Positions 35,806 to 45,993 of a stretch of 64,000 bases of DNA are shown here, piece after piece. The first letter of the stretch is position 1; each line of letters starts with the position of its first letter. The stretch covers positions 13,123 through 77,122 of the forward strand of contig CAJMNR010000012.1 in NCBI GenBank assembly GCA_905214875.1. The letters run 5' to 3'. This DNA is from an uncultured bacterium. GTDB taxonomy: Bacteria > Bacillota > Clostridia > Lachnospirales > Lachnospiraceae. The notes below the pieces were generated by a model. It did not search any database. It was not told the origin of the DNA and was given only the letters and a program-made list of their open reading frames with translations. The position numbers were made by a program, and so were the translations under genes.

Positions 35806-36142
35806 TTATCTTCTATTACGAGATTCGATATTTATCTGTAAAAATTCAATATATCTAATGGTTGATTGCCACTCTTCTTTATTCCTTCTTCGCATAATTT
35901 TTAGTTCATCTGATTTCAAAAAATTTTTTATCTCCGGTTCTTTCATAAAATATATATGCATAATCATAGGGATTATTTCTACAATCATCCTTTACTTTCA
36001 ACTTGGCTCCCTTTGTAATAATATACCCAACCATATTCTCATCGCCATGTTCCAATGCTGTTAAAATTGCATGATGATTTGGCAAGTCTAACTTTTCAGG
36101 CTCACAATTCAGCAAAGCATTATGTATGTCATTTTCAAACAT
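35806..36142 (-). pseudogene. Ankyrin-like gene fragment, probably frameshifted
   Basis: The first frame (35906-36142) encodes a 78-residue ankyrin-like piece: HHAILTALEHGDENMVGYIITKGAKLKVKDDCRNNPYDYA. It stops soon after an AAAAAATTTTTT run. The -1 frame continues for another 35 codons with coding-like sequence (SDELKIMRRRNKEEWQST) to 35806. Only about one and a half ankyrin repeats are present, and no clear ribosome site precedes the ATG. I read it as the broken tail of an ankyrin protein beside the Wadjet operon. Confidence 0.5.
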
Positions 36143-36206
36143 TCTTGTTCCATATATTTTTTTTAATTCATGTTATCACCTAGATTCTTTTATATGTTAC
36201 TATTGT

Positions 36207-37454
36207 TTATTCGCCTAATAGGATTTCTTGCTCAAGCTTTATTTTATTCTCTAACATAAATTCAATTACATCAAAGAAGCAATTATACGATGAGTTCTCA
36301 AGTAAGCCCTGTAATTTCTTACAATATTCATCACTCTCTATTGGTTTAGCCTGATTTTTATATTTCTCCAATGTCTGTTTATCCATATATAAAGGTCTTA
36401 ACTCAGGTATGATGTTATCACGTAATCTACAGAATAACTGAAATCCACCATAATCAATATCACTCCAGTGAAAGAAACGAATTTTTTCACTTCCTGCTGC
36501 CTCATGTATCTTTTCAAACCATAAACGCTTTACAGGACTATAAAATCCTCCGTGATAAATAACTAGTTCTTTTTCATCATAATGATGCTGTATATATGAT
36601 ATGTAATTTGCCTTATTCTCAATAAAGAGAACTCTCTCTATTTCGTTTAGCATCACTTGCTTTGTGTCTTCTACTAACCAAGAATTTATATATGCTCCAA
36701 AAATTTGCGTGCTATAATCCACTACTTTTTCATCATTTGTAATTAGACTAACTTTTCCACAAAACTCCATTACCTCAGGATACTTTACAACTCCATAACG
36801 ATTTAGAATTTCGTCATCTGCTGTTTCTTTACTAATTTCCTCTTTACTGATTTCCTTTAATATTGAGACTACTTTTCCACGTAGCTCTCTTTCAAAATAC
36901 TTGCTATCTCCAAAAACCTGTGAACTGAAAACTCTTTCAAGAACTTCGTTCTGAATCATTGATATTTCATGAATTGCTTTCAATATATCCGAATTAAGCT
37001 TAACATCTTCAGTGAAATATCTTGGAATTGTTTTTTTCTCTTTCGCCAATGCCTTTATTCTTATAAAAAATTGAAGTAGCCATTCTTTTTTTGCCTTCTT
37101 CTCATACTCCTCGATTAAAAGCACTAATCGATTTAACTTTTCCTCTTTAGGTATTCTCTCTGTTATTCTATACGCCTCTTTTAGTGCCTTTTCCTCTGTG
37201 TTTAACCATACCTGATCTACTAAATTATTCTCTTCGTATTTGATCCATGAGTATCCAATGATATTCCTCTCACATAGATTTTTAAGCTGGAATAAAAACG
37301 CACTCTTCTCATCAATATTTTCAAACTTATTCGCAATCTGTCGATCCTTTGATATGGAATACAAAACTCTCCTTTGACTGCTGCCCTCACGAAACGCCTT
37401 GCTATTCTCATACTTGGTAAGTAGCTCATTCAGTAACCATTTCTGATAATTCAC
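36207..37454 (-). CDS. jetD: Wadjet JetD: Toprim-like DNA nuclease subunit
   Basis: Nuclease of the Wadjet system, which cuts closed circular plasmid DNA recognised by the JetABC SMC-like motor. The 415-residue protein has an N-terminal DUF3322-like part and a C-terminal DUF2220 Toprim-like domain with its acidic metal site in HWSDIDYGGFQLF, preceded by ELVIYHGGFYSP. I place the start at GTG 37454, nine bases after GGAGG and inside the end of jetC (29-bp overlap). The longer ATG reading from 37529 would overlap jetC by 104 bp. Last gene of the four-gene operon. Confidence 0.9.
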   Translation of the reverse strand: MNYQKWLLNELLTKYENSKAFREGSSQRRVLYSISKDRQIANKFENIDEKSAFLFQLKNLCERNIIGYSWIKYEENNLVDQVWLNTEEKALKEAYRITERIPKEEKLNRLVLLIEEYEKKAKKEWLLQFFIRIKALAKEKKTIPRYFTEDVKLNSDILKAIHEISMIQNEVLERVFSSQVFGDSKYFERELRGKVVSILKEISKEEISKETADDEILNRYGVVKYPEVMEFCGKVSLITNDEKVVDYSTQIFGAYINSWLVEDTKQVMLNEIERVLFIENKANYISYIQHHYDEKELVIYHGGFYSPVKRLWFEKIHEAAGSEKIRFFHWSDIDYGGFQLFCRLRDNIIPELRPLYMDKQTLEKYKNQAKPIESDEYCKKLQGLLENSSYNCFFDVIEFMLENKIKLEQEILLGE

Positions 37455-40400
37455 GTCCTTCTTCCTCCTCAAATTCTTTTGGATCAAAATGCTTTGTAAA
37501 TGATTGCTCTCCATCTTTAAATACCGCAATATTTCTGTCTACCAAAGGTGCAATGTCTGCTATTTTTTCTGGTGGTGCAGAAAAGATTGCCTGCAGTTCA
37601 AATTTTCTTAATAGCCGTATACACTCTTTGATTCGCTCTCCATCCATTTTACTAAATGCCTCATCAAGAATAATCAAACGAATGGTATTATTATTCTTAC
37701 TACTACGAACACGGCATACTTGTGAAAATGATGCTAATAAGGATATATAGAATGGAATTTGTGTCTCTCCACCTGACTTCTTCAATAAAGTCTTTGATAA
37801 TCTCTGTTCATCTCCATTTTCATCCTTTACAATCAAATCAAATAGAAGGTACGTCTTATAATCTGTAAACTTGCGAACATTTTTCTCATACTCAGCCTTT
37901 TTCTGTGCTGAAATTTCTGTCTCAATGACAATAAGCTGATCAAATAATTCTGCAATTTCTCTTTGGTATTTTTCATTAAATGATTGGGATGCTATATTCC
38001 ACCCACCAATATCCATAAGAAGCTGATCTGTAATCATATCATAATAACGTCTATATTCAGGTCTTGGTTTCATTTCAAATCGATAAGAATCTGTGCCAAA
38101 GACACTCTGCCTTAACGCATCATTTAACTCATTAATCTGTTGTCGTACTGTTTCGATATTTGACTTCAACTTTGCAATAAAATCATCTCTAAATTGATTG
38201 TATGCTTTCTCTTTTGCATCTTCAATCTTTCCAAGATACTCCGGTAACTTTATTGATTGCAACTCCTGTAGTTCCTCATCATATTTCGTATTATCTTCCC
38301 TTGTTACCTCATATGACATTTTAAACTCTTTGTTATATTGATTCCTCTTTTCTATTCTTTCTTTTCCTAAACCTTCTTTTGCTTTTGTTGTCTTTCCTAA
38401 TGCTGCATTAAATCCAGTTATAATAGCATCAGGCTTTCTTCCAGACTCAAACTCTTGTTGAAAACGCGGTTCACCTACAGTTATAATCCAATGTTCCTCA
38501 TACGTTTCATTAATTAGCGCCTGCTGCTCTGTAATCTTACTAATAACTTCAGGTAATTTTTCATATTTTATGTTTTTGTTATTTGTGGAGTACTCAACAT
38601 TCTGCTTGTCTAAATCATGACGACTACTTTCTTTTTGGCTAATTGTATTATCTAATTTCATTATCCTTTGTTTAATTCGCTCTAAATACAGCAAGTCTAA
38701 ACCATCATACTCCTCTTGGATTACTTTTATTTTGTCCTTAAGTTGCTCATACTCATTATCACCGTCTATTAACACGACATATACATTACTTTCATATGTT
38801 TCAATAGTTTGCAATTTAGACACAGGATCAATTCTTCTATTGTATTCACCAAATCTATTTAACTGCTCTTGAAGGAGAGATAATTGTTGTTGCTTAATTT
38901 CCAATTGCATTTTTAATGACTCTTGTCCTATATAAGGAGTATTATATCTGTTTGGGTTAATACTACGTACAACATAGCCTTTATAAAGCATTGCTTCATC
39001 CGTAATTGCAATATTATACTTATTCAGATCATCTACACTGTCACAACGAATTACATTTCCCAACAAATAATTTGCATATGCTGTAGCATATGCATTTTCT
39101 GACATAACTACCTCTGCAAGAGAACCTTTCATTGGCTGGGGATGCTTTTCTCTTTGAAGTTTTCCTATATCCACTAAACCAACATCATGTATGTTTTCTG
39201 TCTTTTTGACTGCATCATACATTCGTACCGCCCGTCTATATTCTTCAGGCTTTATAATTAAATAAAATCTTTGATTTCCTAAATACCCTTCAATTGCATT
39301 TCTCCAACGTTCCTCCTTAATCTCTAATAGATTGGCAAAAACCTTTGCTTCTATCCCTTGTTTCTGTAAAATAGCAATTAATTTGGTTACATTGTCTGGA
39401 AATGGCTTTATTCCTTGTTTTAGTTTCTTTATTGTATCTTCTAATTCGGTAGTTTGCTTATATAAACCGTTCCATTCTTCTTTTAACATTATTCTTTTCT
39501 GTTGCAATTGTCCCTTTACTTCTTGCATCACTTCGACACAGCTTTGAATAGATAACTCATTTCTATTCTCCCAAGAGAACGTCTTTAATTGAGTTATTAA
39601 TTTATGGAATGAGCTATCAATATTTATCTCTGGAATGTCCTTAATGCTTTCTAATCCGTTCTCCCATCGTTCTCCATATCCATTTAACTTGACAACCATT
39701 TGGTTAATTTTTTCTTCTATATCTTTCTGTTTGTCCTTTAATCGTTCTAGTTGTTCTCTTAATTCCTTTTCTTTTCTTGTAATATCAGATGTCCGATACT
39801 CTTCATTAAGCTTCTCTGCTTGTGTTCTTAGTTCTTTGATTTCCTCCATTAATGAATCCATCAAATCACAGTTTGCTTGTATTTTTATGTTATTAGCTTG
39901 TAACTCCTCTTTTAGCCTTGCTTCTTTTTCTTGCTCTACTTCTTTTTCTGCTCTACAGATAATATAGCTCTGTACTTTTTCTTTTTCCTTCTCCCCCTCG
40001 TATTTCTTGTTAATTTCGGATATCTCATCTAACAGTGCAACTCTCTTTTCTATCTGCTTTGCATCACTTTGCAAACTCCGATACTGTCTAATATCATTTT
40101 GCATTTGATCTACATCAATATCGTTCTTTACATCACAGATTGACTCTGTAATAAACTTTTCGATATCTGAAATTGGGGTAAATGGTACAGCTTTTCTGAG
40201 TAAAACACGGTATTTGTTTTTAATCTGTCCAAATTTGCCCAGGACTACTTCTTGATAGCGCTTATTTGTATCACAAAATTCAAACGCACTCTTATTACGT
40301 AACCAGGACATTAGGAAGGAGCGTAGTTGCTTTATATCGTATGGCACTTCCTTTTTCTCATCAATAAAGAGGTTACTCGGAAATCCCTGATTATTTATAA

Positions 40401-40785
40401 CAAACCATTTATAATCAAATGTCTGGTCCTTATAACAATCTGCAATAAATCCAATCACAAACTTTTTGTGATTTTGTGTATCCTCAAACTCTAATGCGAC
40501 ATAGCTAGTAAAGCGATCATTTCTAAGGTAACGATAACCACCCTCTTCCTTATCACCGTTTTCTCCGAACAGATAACTCTTTAATGTTCGATTTGACTTA
40601 TCATTTGCAGCTTTATTGAAAAATGCACCATTTGTATCTCCAAGTAGGACTAACTGAAGTGCATCAATAATTGTTGATTTTCCGGCAGCTGTTTTTCCTG
40701 TCAGAAAGTTGATATTATCAAACTCCACAACCTCTTTTTCATATTTATACCAATGGAGCAATAATAGTCGATTTAACTTTCTCAT
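37426..40785 (-). CDS. jetC: Wadjet JetC: MukB/SbcC-like SMC ATPase
   Basis: The 1119-residue motor of the Wadjet complex, which loads on DNA and extrudes loops. The N-terminal Walker A is GKTAAGKST (30-38), an Ala-rich variant of the usual GSGKST. Long coiled coils flank a central hinge-like region (about 500-640). The ABC signature LLKKSGGETQIPFYISLL and Walker B IRLIILDEAF are near the C-terminus (about 1010-1075). It overlaps jetB by the ATGA stop-start and jetD at its end, so subunit synthesis is coupled. Confidence 0.94.
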   Translation of the reverse strand: MRKLNRLLLLHWYKYEKEVVEFDNINFLTGKTAAGKSTIIDALQLVLLGDTNGAFFNKAANDKSNRTLKSYLFGENGDKEEGGYRYLRNDRFTSYVALEFEDTQNHKKFVIGFIADCYKDQTFDYKWFVINNQGFPSNLFIDEKKEVPYDIKQLRSFLMSWLRNKSAFEFCDTNKRYQEVVLGKFGQIKNKYRVLLRKAVPFTPISDIEKFITESICDVKNDIDVDQMQNDIRQYRSLQSDAKQIEKRVALLDEISEINKKYEGEKEKEKVQSYIICRAEKEVEQEKEARLKEELQANNIKIQANCDLMDSLMEEIKELRTQAEKLNEEYRTSDITRKEKELREQLERLKDKQKDIEEKINQMVVKLNGYGERWENGLESIKDIPEINIDSSFHKLITQLKTFSWENRNELSIQSCVEVMQEVKGQLQQKRIMLKEEWNGLYKQTTELEDTIKKLKQGIKPFPDNVTKLIAILQKQGIEAKVFANLLEIKEERWRNAIEGYLGNQRFYLIIKPEEYRRAVRMYDAVKKTENIHDVGLVDIGKLQREKHPQPMKGSLAEVVMSENAYATAYANYLLGNVIRCDSVDDLNKYNIAITDEAMLYKGYVVRSINPNRYNTPYIGQESLKMQLEIKQQQLSLLQEQLNRFGEYNRRIDPVSKLQTIETYESNVYVVLIDGDNEYEQLKDKIKVIQEEYDGLDLLYLERIKQRIMKLDNTISQKESSRHDLDKQNVEYSTNNKNIKYEKLPEVISKITEQQALINETYEEHWIITVGEPRFQQEFESGRKPDAIITGFNAALGKTTKAKEGLGKERIEKRNQYNKEFKMSYEVTREDNTKYDEELQELQSIKLPEYLGKIEDAKEKAYNQFRDDFIAKLKSNIETVRQQINELNDALRQSVFGTDSYRFEMKPRPEYRRYYDMITDQLLMDIGGWNIASQSFNEKYQREIAELFDQLIVIETEISAQKKAEYEKNVRKFTDYKTYLLFDLIVKDENGDEQRLSKTLLKKSGGETQIPFYISLLASFSQVCRVRSSKNNNTIRLIILDEAFSKMDGERIKECIRLLRKFELQAIFSAPPEKIADIAPLVDRNIAVFKDGEQSFTKHFDPKEFEEEEGRELSEMVTE

Positions 40786-41399
40786 TCTTCTTCCTCCCCC
40801 TCTTCGTTATCATCTCCCACTAGGCTATATAAACTGCTTATTCTTTCATTTGAAACAATAAATAAGATCGTAGGTAATATAATCAATTTTGTTTCTGCAC
40901 TCTCCCATTTACCATCCAACCTCATTATCACCTGAAATTTACTCAATAGAGCAAGAGATTTATGTAAGTCACGATCTGCTGGTTTTTTCTTAATGACACC
41001 AAGAGTAATCATCTTATGTACTATTTTTCCTACTTCTGTAACACTTTCCTTTATAAGAGATACGTGCTCTCTTTCTTCTTCATATATTAATCGTAATATG
41101 TATAGAATTTGAGTTGTTAACTTGTCAAAATGCTCCCTATTATATTCAAATTCACTGCTCAGACTAATTACTCCATAGTTGCTATCCTTTTCCAGTTTAA
41201 ATCCTGCAAAGGAAAAATATGAACTAAACAGTGTGAAATTCCTTTCTACAAAAATATAATCCATATTCGCATTAGCTATACTTCCATCTTTCTCATAAGT
41301 ATTCTGTACAAGATACGTATGAGCGAGCAACCAGTTGGTCATCTGCTGAAATTTACTCTTTTCATTCATCGTTAGTTTTTCATATTCTTCATCAAACAT
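40782..41399 (-). CDS. jetB: Wadjet JetB: DUF4194 kite-like subunit
   Basis: A 205-residue accessory subunit, equivalent to MukE/kite proteins, that bridges the ATPase heads and the kleisin. It is predicted to be winged-helix, with LLAHTYLVQNTYEKDG near the N-terminus and a helical middle (YILRLIYEEERE). The C-terminus is a run of glutamates (NEEGEEEE). Placement between jetA and jetC with ATGA overlap is diagnostic. Assigned from context plus length and fold pattern. Confidence 0.88.
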   Translation of the reverse strand: MFDEEYEKLTMNEKSKFQQMTNWLLAHTYLVQNTYEKDGSIANANMDYIFVERNFTLFSSYFSFAGFKLEKDSNYGVISLSSEFEYNREHFDKLTTQILYILRLIYEEEREHVSLIKESVTEVGKIVHKMITLGVIKKKPADRDLHKSLALLSKFQVIMRLDGKWESAETKLIILPTILFIVSNERISSLYSLVGDDNEEGEEEE

Positions 41400-41401
41400 A
41401 T

Positions 41402-42790
41402 TTATTTCTCCCCTTTTGTGTAAATAACAAGTGGTAACTCATACCCATTGTTCTCTATATACTCTGACTCAAACTTTACATGATACTTTCCGCTTTTCCT
41501 ATATCCTTGGATCGTCCCTAAAAGCAGCAATATGAAATCTTCATCACTAAGTATTGGTATTTCTATCGATGTTATTTCATTTACTCCTGGTCCAAAACAG
41601 CCAAGGATAAAGTCCGTTATCTTCTTTTCGCTGTAACTTTGTTTTACCGTATCCAAAAAGCCATCAATAATAGCTCTATTCTTCGTTCTATTTACTATCG
41701 GTAATGGCTTTCCCTCTTTCCTTCCATCCCTTTTTATTCGCTGAAATAAAGACCTATCATCCATATATGATTGTCTATATGCAATGATTGATTTTTCCAT
41801 GAGTCCTAATACCTGCTCCTCATTTGATGCCTTTAAGATTTCCACTACTTTTCCTTTGATGGATTGATCCGAGTTAAGCTTATATCGAATCTTATCAATT
41901 GTTGCATTTATGTATAAATTATGCTTGTGATCAATGTTAGTTATTAATTCCTCTAATCCTTCATATGTATCAACAATGTAGTTTACCTTTGTTAGTATAT
42001 CATCGCTACCTTCCCTCTCATCTACATACATTCTAGCTGCTATCCCCTGTCGAATAATTGACTCATGTTTTGTCTCATCCATAAGCATCTCATTCAATAT
42101 GTTAACAATTGTATTCTTAAATCTTGGAACTGAATCAATCGTTTTTAACGGATAATATATAGCGTCTATAATTTGAGTCTTATATTCATCAAAATGTGCC
42201 ACCAACAAGTCATTTACAGTAAGCTCATCTGATATACGTTGATAATACTTTTGAATATTATTATATAATACTTTCAGTTCTCCTATCAGTTCAGTTGTAT
42301 TCCTATATGCCGTATTAAGTGCATTGTACAAATATTCAGGATGTTCTCTACTAGCACTATATAAGGTTGAATAAGTCGAGAATACATATCCGTTATATTC
42401 CTTCTGTCTGTCTTCGCACAAATCATACAATACATTGATTATTCGAATCGCATAATCTGGTACAGTAATATTTTCCTCAAATGAGTTGCGCTCATATTCA
42501 GTTGCTATCCATCCAATCTCTAACAACTTACGTATAATAAAATGTGCCTTCCCAGATATATTCTCATTACTTTCTGATATTTCCTCTTCTTCTAATTCTT
42601 CTGAAAAATCAGCCTCTATTAGGCTATCTTCTAATGAATCAATTAGCATTGCAACTAAATCGCTTCGCTTAATGACTAACTCTGTTGTGAATGCATCACG
42701 AACGATAAACATTGCCTCAATGTACACTTCTTTGTTCTTAGAGGTAAGGACAGTGAAAAGCCGATCTGGTATTTTATCAAATAATTTCAT
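41402..42790 (-). CDS. jetA: Wadjet JetA: DUF5716-type kleisin subunit
   Basis: The 462-residue kleisin of the Wadjet complex. It opens LFDKIPDRLFTVLTSKNKEVYIEAMFIVRDAF, the pattern of the JetA family found in type II Wadjet operons of Clostridia, not the DUF3375 form of type I. An acidic linker (EELEEEEISESNEN) at about 65-80 separates the N-terminal winged-helix part from a long helical middle. First gene of the operon, with a GGAGGG ribosome site seven bases before ATG. The promoter is not clear; the region upstream is AT-rich. Confidence 0.9.
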   Translation of the reverse strand: MKLFDKIPDRLFTVLTSKNKEVYIEAMFIVRDAFTTELVIKRSDLVAMLIDSLEDSLIEADFSEELEEEEISESNENISGKAHFIIRKLLEIGWIATEYERNSFEENITVPDYAIRIINVLYDLCEDRQKEYNGYVFSTYSTLYSASREHPEYLYNALNTAYRNTTELIGELKVLYNNIQKYYQRISDELTVNDLLVAHFDEYKTQIIDAIYYPLKTIDSVPRFKNTIVNILNEMLMDETKHESIIRQGIAARMYVDEREGSDDILTKVNYIVDTYEGLEELITNIDHKHNLYINATIDKIRYKLNSDQSIKGKVVEILKASNEEQVLGLMEKSIIAYRQSYMDDRSLFQRIKRDGRKEGKPLPIVNRTKNRAIIDGFLDTVKQSYSEKKITDFILGCFGPGVNEITSIEIPILSDEDFILLLLGTIQGYRKSGKYHVKFESEYIENNGYELPLVIYTKGEK

Positions 42791-42967
42791 TAGTGAACCC
42801 TCCGACTGCGTTTTTTCTATATTTTAACATAATTTTCTTGGGTAGGTTACAATAAACTAGACATTTTTTTAGGTCATGTAAAGTTCTATGGAATAATTGC
42901 GACAGATTATCAAAGAGAATGACCACTCGCCACATTGGTGATAATTTATTAGAATGCGCAAAGTAAA

Positions 42968-42997
42968 AACGGGATACTGCTATGACTGTATCCCGTT
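42968..42997 (-). terminator. Terminator of the binding protein-chemoreceptor pair
   Basis: Minus-strand AACGGGATAC...GTATCCCGTT followed by TTT, immediately after the stop at 43004. Confidence 0.85.
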
Positions 42998-43003
42998 CTG
43001 TTA

Positions 43004-43984
43004 CTATTTTATATATTTACTTACATTATCACTTGTTACTTTTTCAAATGGTATCCAAACATGTTTTTTATCTTTATCCGCATATTCAAGTTCAGATATT
43101 GACTCTCCTGCGGCAAGTATAGCTGCTGCCTTTGCTGCATATTCTCCTTGTACATTGGCAGACTGATATACAGTAAACTGCATCTTATTTTCCTGAATGG
43201 ACTCACAGCCATTTACTGTTGCATCTACACCAAGGATCGGAGCACTGGCAAAATCAATGTTATTCTCTTTGTATGCCTCTACAACTCCAAGTGCCATGGC
43301 ATCATTATTGGCTAAAACATAATCCGCCTTACGCCCTGTAGAAAGAAATGTATGAAATAATGCTTTTGCCTGAGCGGTATCCCATTCCGCATAATCTTCA
43401 AAAACAATAGTTACGTTCTTTCCACTTTCCTCAAAAACCTTCTTCGCTGCCTGAGTTCTCCCCTTAGTAGCGGAATGGCCACGTTCACCTTTTAAAATTA
43501 CAACGTTGATCTCTGACTTATCCTTACTATTTTCAAGTACATATTCTGCCTGATACTGTCCTGCTACTTCTTCATTCGAGCCAACATAGATATATTGATC
43601 TGCCTCTAACACATCATCATCTGGTGCAGCATTGATAAATACAACAGGAAGACCATCGGCTGCTGCAATCAGCTGTCTTGCAGTAGCGGCATCCTCTGGA
43701 ATACAGATGATTGCCCCATATCCCTTGCTCTTTGCTGACTTAAACTGCTCTACCTGCTTTTCAATAGAATGCTCGGATTCTACAATTTCAAGAGTTCCGC
43801 CTTCTGATTCAATCTGATTTTTGGCTGCTTCTGCAATATTGGTGCGAAATGGATTCCCTTCTTGCGGGGAATAGGAAAATAATACTTTTGTTCCACTAGA
43901 AGAAGTACCCTCGCTCTTTCCACAAGATGTTATAAATAGCATTGCAACTACAAAAATAACGGTATATATAGATTTATATTTCAT
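43004..43984 (-). CDS. Sugar-type periplasmic-binding-fold lipoprotein
   Basis: A 326-residue lipoprotein with signal peptide and lipobox ITSC. The rest is a type I binding-protein fold (Peripla_BP_4, like ribose and galactose binding proteins): VLFSYSPQEGNPFRTNIAEAA, AIICIPEDA, PVVFINA, INVVILKGERGHSATKGRT, DYVLANNDAMALGVVEAYKE and ILGVDAT are the expected hinge and ligand segments. No ABC permease or ATPase is nearby. The next gene upstream, 23 bp away, is a membrane chemoreceptor, so it may present a sugar or signal to that receptor rather than feed an importer. Confidence 0.9.
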   Translation of the reverse strand: MKYKSIYTVIFVVAMLFITSCGKSEGTSSSGTKVLFSYSPQEGNPFRTNIAEAAKNQIESEGGTLEIVESEHSIEKQVEQFKSAKSKGYGAIICIPEDAATARQLIAAADGLPVVFINAAPDDDVLEADQYIYVGSNEEVAGQYQAEYVLENSKDKSEINVVILKGERGHSATKGRTQAAKKVFEESGKNVTIVFEDYAEWDTAQAKALFHTFLSTGRKADYVLANNDAMALGVVEAYKENNIDFASAPILGVDATVNGCESIQENKMQFTVYQSANVQGEYAAKAAAILAAGESISELEYADKDKKHVWIPFEKVTSDNVSKYIK

Positions 43985-44007
43985 AGTAAATTCTCCCTTT
44001 TATACAA

Positions 44008-45993
44008 TTATACCTGAAATTGATCCATCTCAGTATTTAATGCCTGTGAAGATACTTGTAAGTTTTTTGCATCCTCTGCAACTTGCTTGCTGTTCTCCGC
44101 AATGCATATCGCCTGTTTTACCATATCCTGTGAAGTACTTAAGATCATTTCTGCACTTGCTGCCTGTTCTTCTGCAATGGCTGCAACACCGGTTGCTACT
44201 TCATCTACTTCATTGATCTTAGTCAACATATTGTTGATATGATCCCCTGTCTCATTAATATTTGCATAGATATTATCAAAGGACTGAATAGTCTGTTCGA
44301 TTAGCTCACTGCTTGCATTAATGTTTCGAACACTATCATTGGACTGACTGATTGCATTATCAACTAACGAACTGATTCCACCAACTAACTCAGCAATATC
44401 ATCCACCGCTTCTCGGCTTGTCTGTGCAAGCTTTCCAATTTCACTTGCTACTACTGCAAATCCTCGGCCTTCTTCCCCAGCTCTGGCAGCCTCTATTGAA
44501 GCATTTAATGACAATAAGTTTGTCTCTTCTGCAATATCACGGATTAGATCAACGATGGTCGTAATCTGACTAGAAGCCTCTTCTACACGTCCAATGGCCT
44601 GACCAAGCTGTTGAACCGAAGAAGAAATTTCCATCATGGCTGTATCAATTTTACTCATATCCTGTTTTCCCTGTTCAGAAGCTTTTACAGTCTGTACCAT
44701 CTTATCTTTTACACTGCTACCATTATCCTTTGTTTCCGAAACCGCAATTGCAAGCACTGTGGCATTATCAGCAATCTCTGTTACCGACATAGATAGCTGA
44801 TCTACCGTATCATTTAAGCTGTTCATCGATTCTGCCTGAGTCACTGATACCTCACGCATGCTATTGGATATTTCATTACTAGAATCTGCCTGGTCTTTTA
44901 GATTTCTAGAGATTTCATCTATTTTAGAAATCATAGTTCTCATACTTGCGATAAATTCTTTAACGCTTCCTGACATAATGGCGATTTCATCTTTTCCTTT
45001 TGCTTCGATTTCAACAGTAAAATCACCTTCTGACATTCTTGTTACAGCTTCCGTAAGCTGTTTTACTGGACGGATGATTATATGCACTGCACGCTCAATC
45101 ATTACAGCAAGTATCAGAACTGCAAATAGCCCAAAAATCACCATAACGTTTCTTAATGATTTGATAGGTTGTAAGACTGTGTTCTTTGGTACATATGTTA
45201 CTAATACCCATGTTGTTCCTTCAATTTCCCTAAATGATGTCATATTAGAACCAATTTGCGAAAACTCATATTCCCTAGCTTTTATCTTTTGATTTACACC
45301 ATTTAAAAATCTATCATCTGATAATTCGTCTAATGATTTTAGTAGTTTTTCACTATCTCGATTTGCTAAGATCGTACAATTGGAGGTATCTACTAAAAAT
45401 GCTTCCGCATTTTTCATTTCTACGTTAGAATTTACGATAATACTGATGTTTTCTAAGGTGAGGTCTACTGCCAAGATTCGAATCTTACCTGATTTATCAC
45501 ATAGAATACCAGATGCCGTAATTACCTCTTGCCCCTGACTATTTTTATACGGATTTCCATAAGCCATAGATACTCTTGTTAATCCTTGCTGGTACCAGAC
45601 AGAGTTGACTACATCATTCTCTGTTTTATCTGATTGCGCTGCCTTTAATAACTTTCCAGCTGAATCTCCGATATAGAAACCATTTCTCCAATCAGAATCA
45701 TAATTATAATAGGTATCTAACACCTTCTGAAGCTGATCATCATCAAATGCCATCTCCTCCATCACTGCCTTTACCGCCTCAAATTCCAATAATTTTTTAT
45801 CTAGCCAAGCCTCAATCTGATGTTGCTGACTCTTACTGGATGTATGCAAAAGATTCTTCGATATATCAGTGATGCTATCTGAAGAAAAATAATAAGCTGC
45901 TAATATAAGTACAGTAATCAATACAATGACTACAGGTAAAATAATACTAAGCAGTTTCCCCTTTACCGATTTATTAACCTTTAATTTATACAT
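44008..45993 (-). CDS. Transmembrane chemoreceptor with double-Cache sensor
   Basis: A 661-residue methyl-accepting chemotaxis protein. TM1 is at about 12-35. A dCache_1-type extracellular domain (about 40-280) contains the FYIGDSAGKLL and MAYGNPYKNSQGQEVITASG segments typical of ligand pockets for amino acids or organic acids. TM2 (about 290-312), HAMP, and a long signalling hairpin with tip EETNLLSLNASIEAARAGEEGRGF follow. Start is ATG 45993 with GGGAG six bases upstream; an ATG two codons earlier abuts that site. It precedes the orphan binding lipoprotein in one transcription unit. Confidence 0.93.
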   Translation of the reverse strand: MYKLKVNKSVKGKLLSIILPVVIVLITVLILAAYYFSSDSITDISKNLLHTSSKSQQHQIEAWLDKKLLEFEAVKAVMEEMAFDDDQLQKVLDTYYNYDSDWRNGFYIGDSAGKLLKAAQSDKTENDVVNSVWYQQGLTRVSMAYGNPYKNSQGQEVITASGILCDKSGKIRILAVDLTLENISIIVNSNVEMKNAEAFLVDTSNCTILANRDSEKLLKSLDELSDDRFLNGVNQKIKAREYEFSQIGSNMTSFREIEGTTWVLVTYVPKNTVLQPIKSLRNVMVIFGLFAVLILAVMIERAVHIIIRPVKQLTEAVTRMSEGDFTVEIEAKGKDEIAIMSGSVKEFIASMRTMISKIDEISRNLKDQADSSNEISNSMREVSVTQAESMNSLNDTVDQLSMSVTEIADNATVLAIAVSETKDNGSSVKDKMVQTVKASEQGKQDMSKIDTAMMEISSSVQQLGQAIGRVEEASSQITTIVDLIRDIAEETNLLSLNASIEAARAGEEGRGFAVVASEIGKLAQTSREAVDDIAELVGGISSLVDNAISQSNDSVRNINASSELIEQTIQSFDNIYANINETGDHINNMLTKINEVDEVATGVAAIAEEQAASAEMILSTSQDMVKQAICIAENSKQVAEDAKNLQVSSQALNTEMDQFQV

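Noticed and set aside
35783..36064. Plus-strand 93-codon ORF opposite the ankyrin-like fragment
   Set aside because: Hydrophobic, low-complexity translation of AT-rich DNA; the minus strand carries the recognisable ankyrin pattern.
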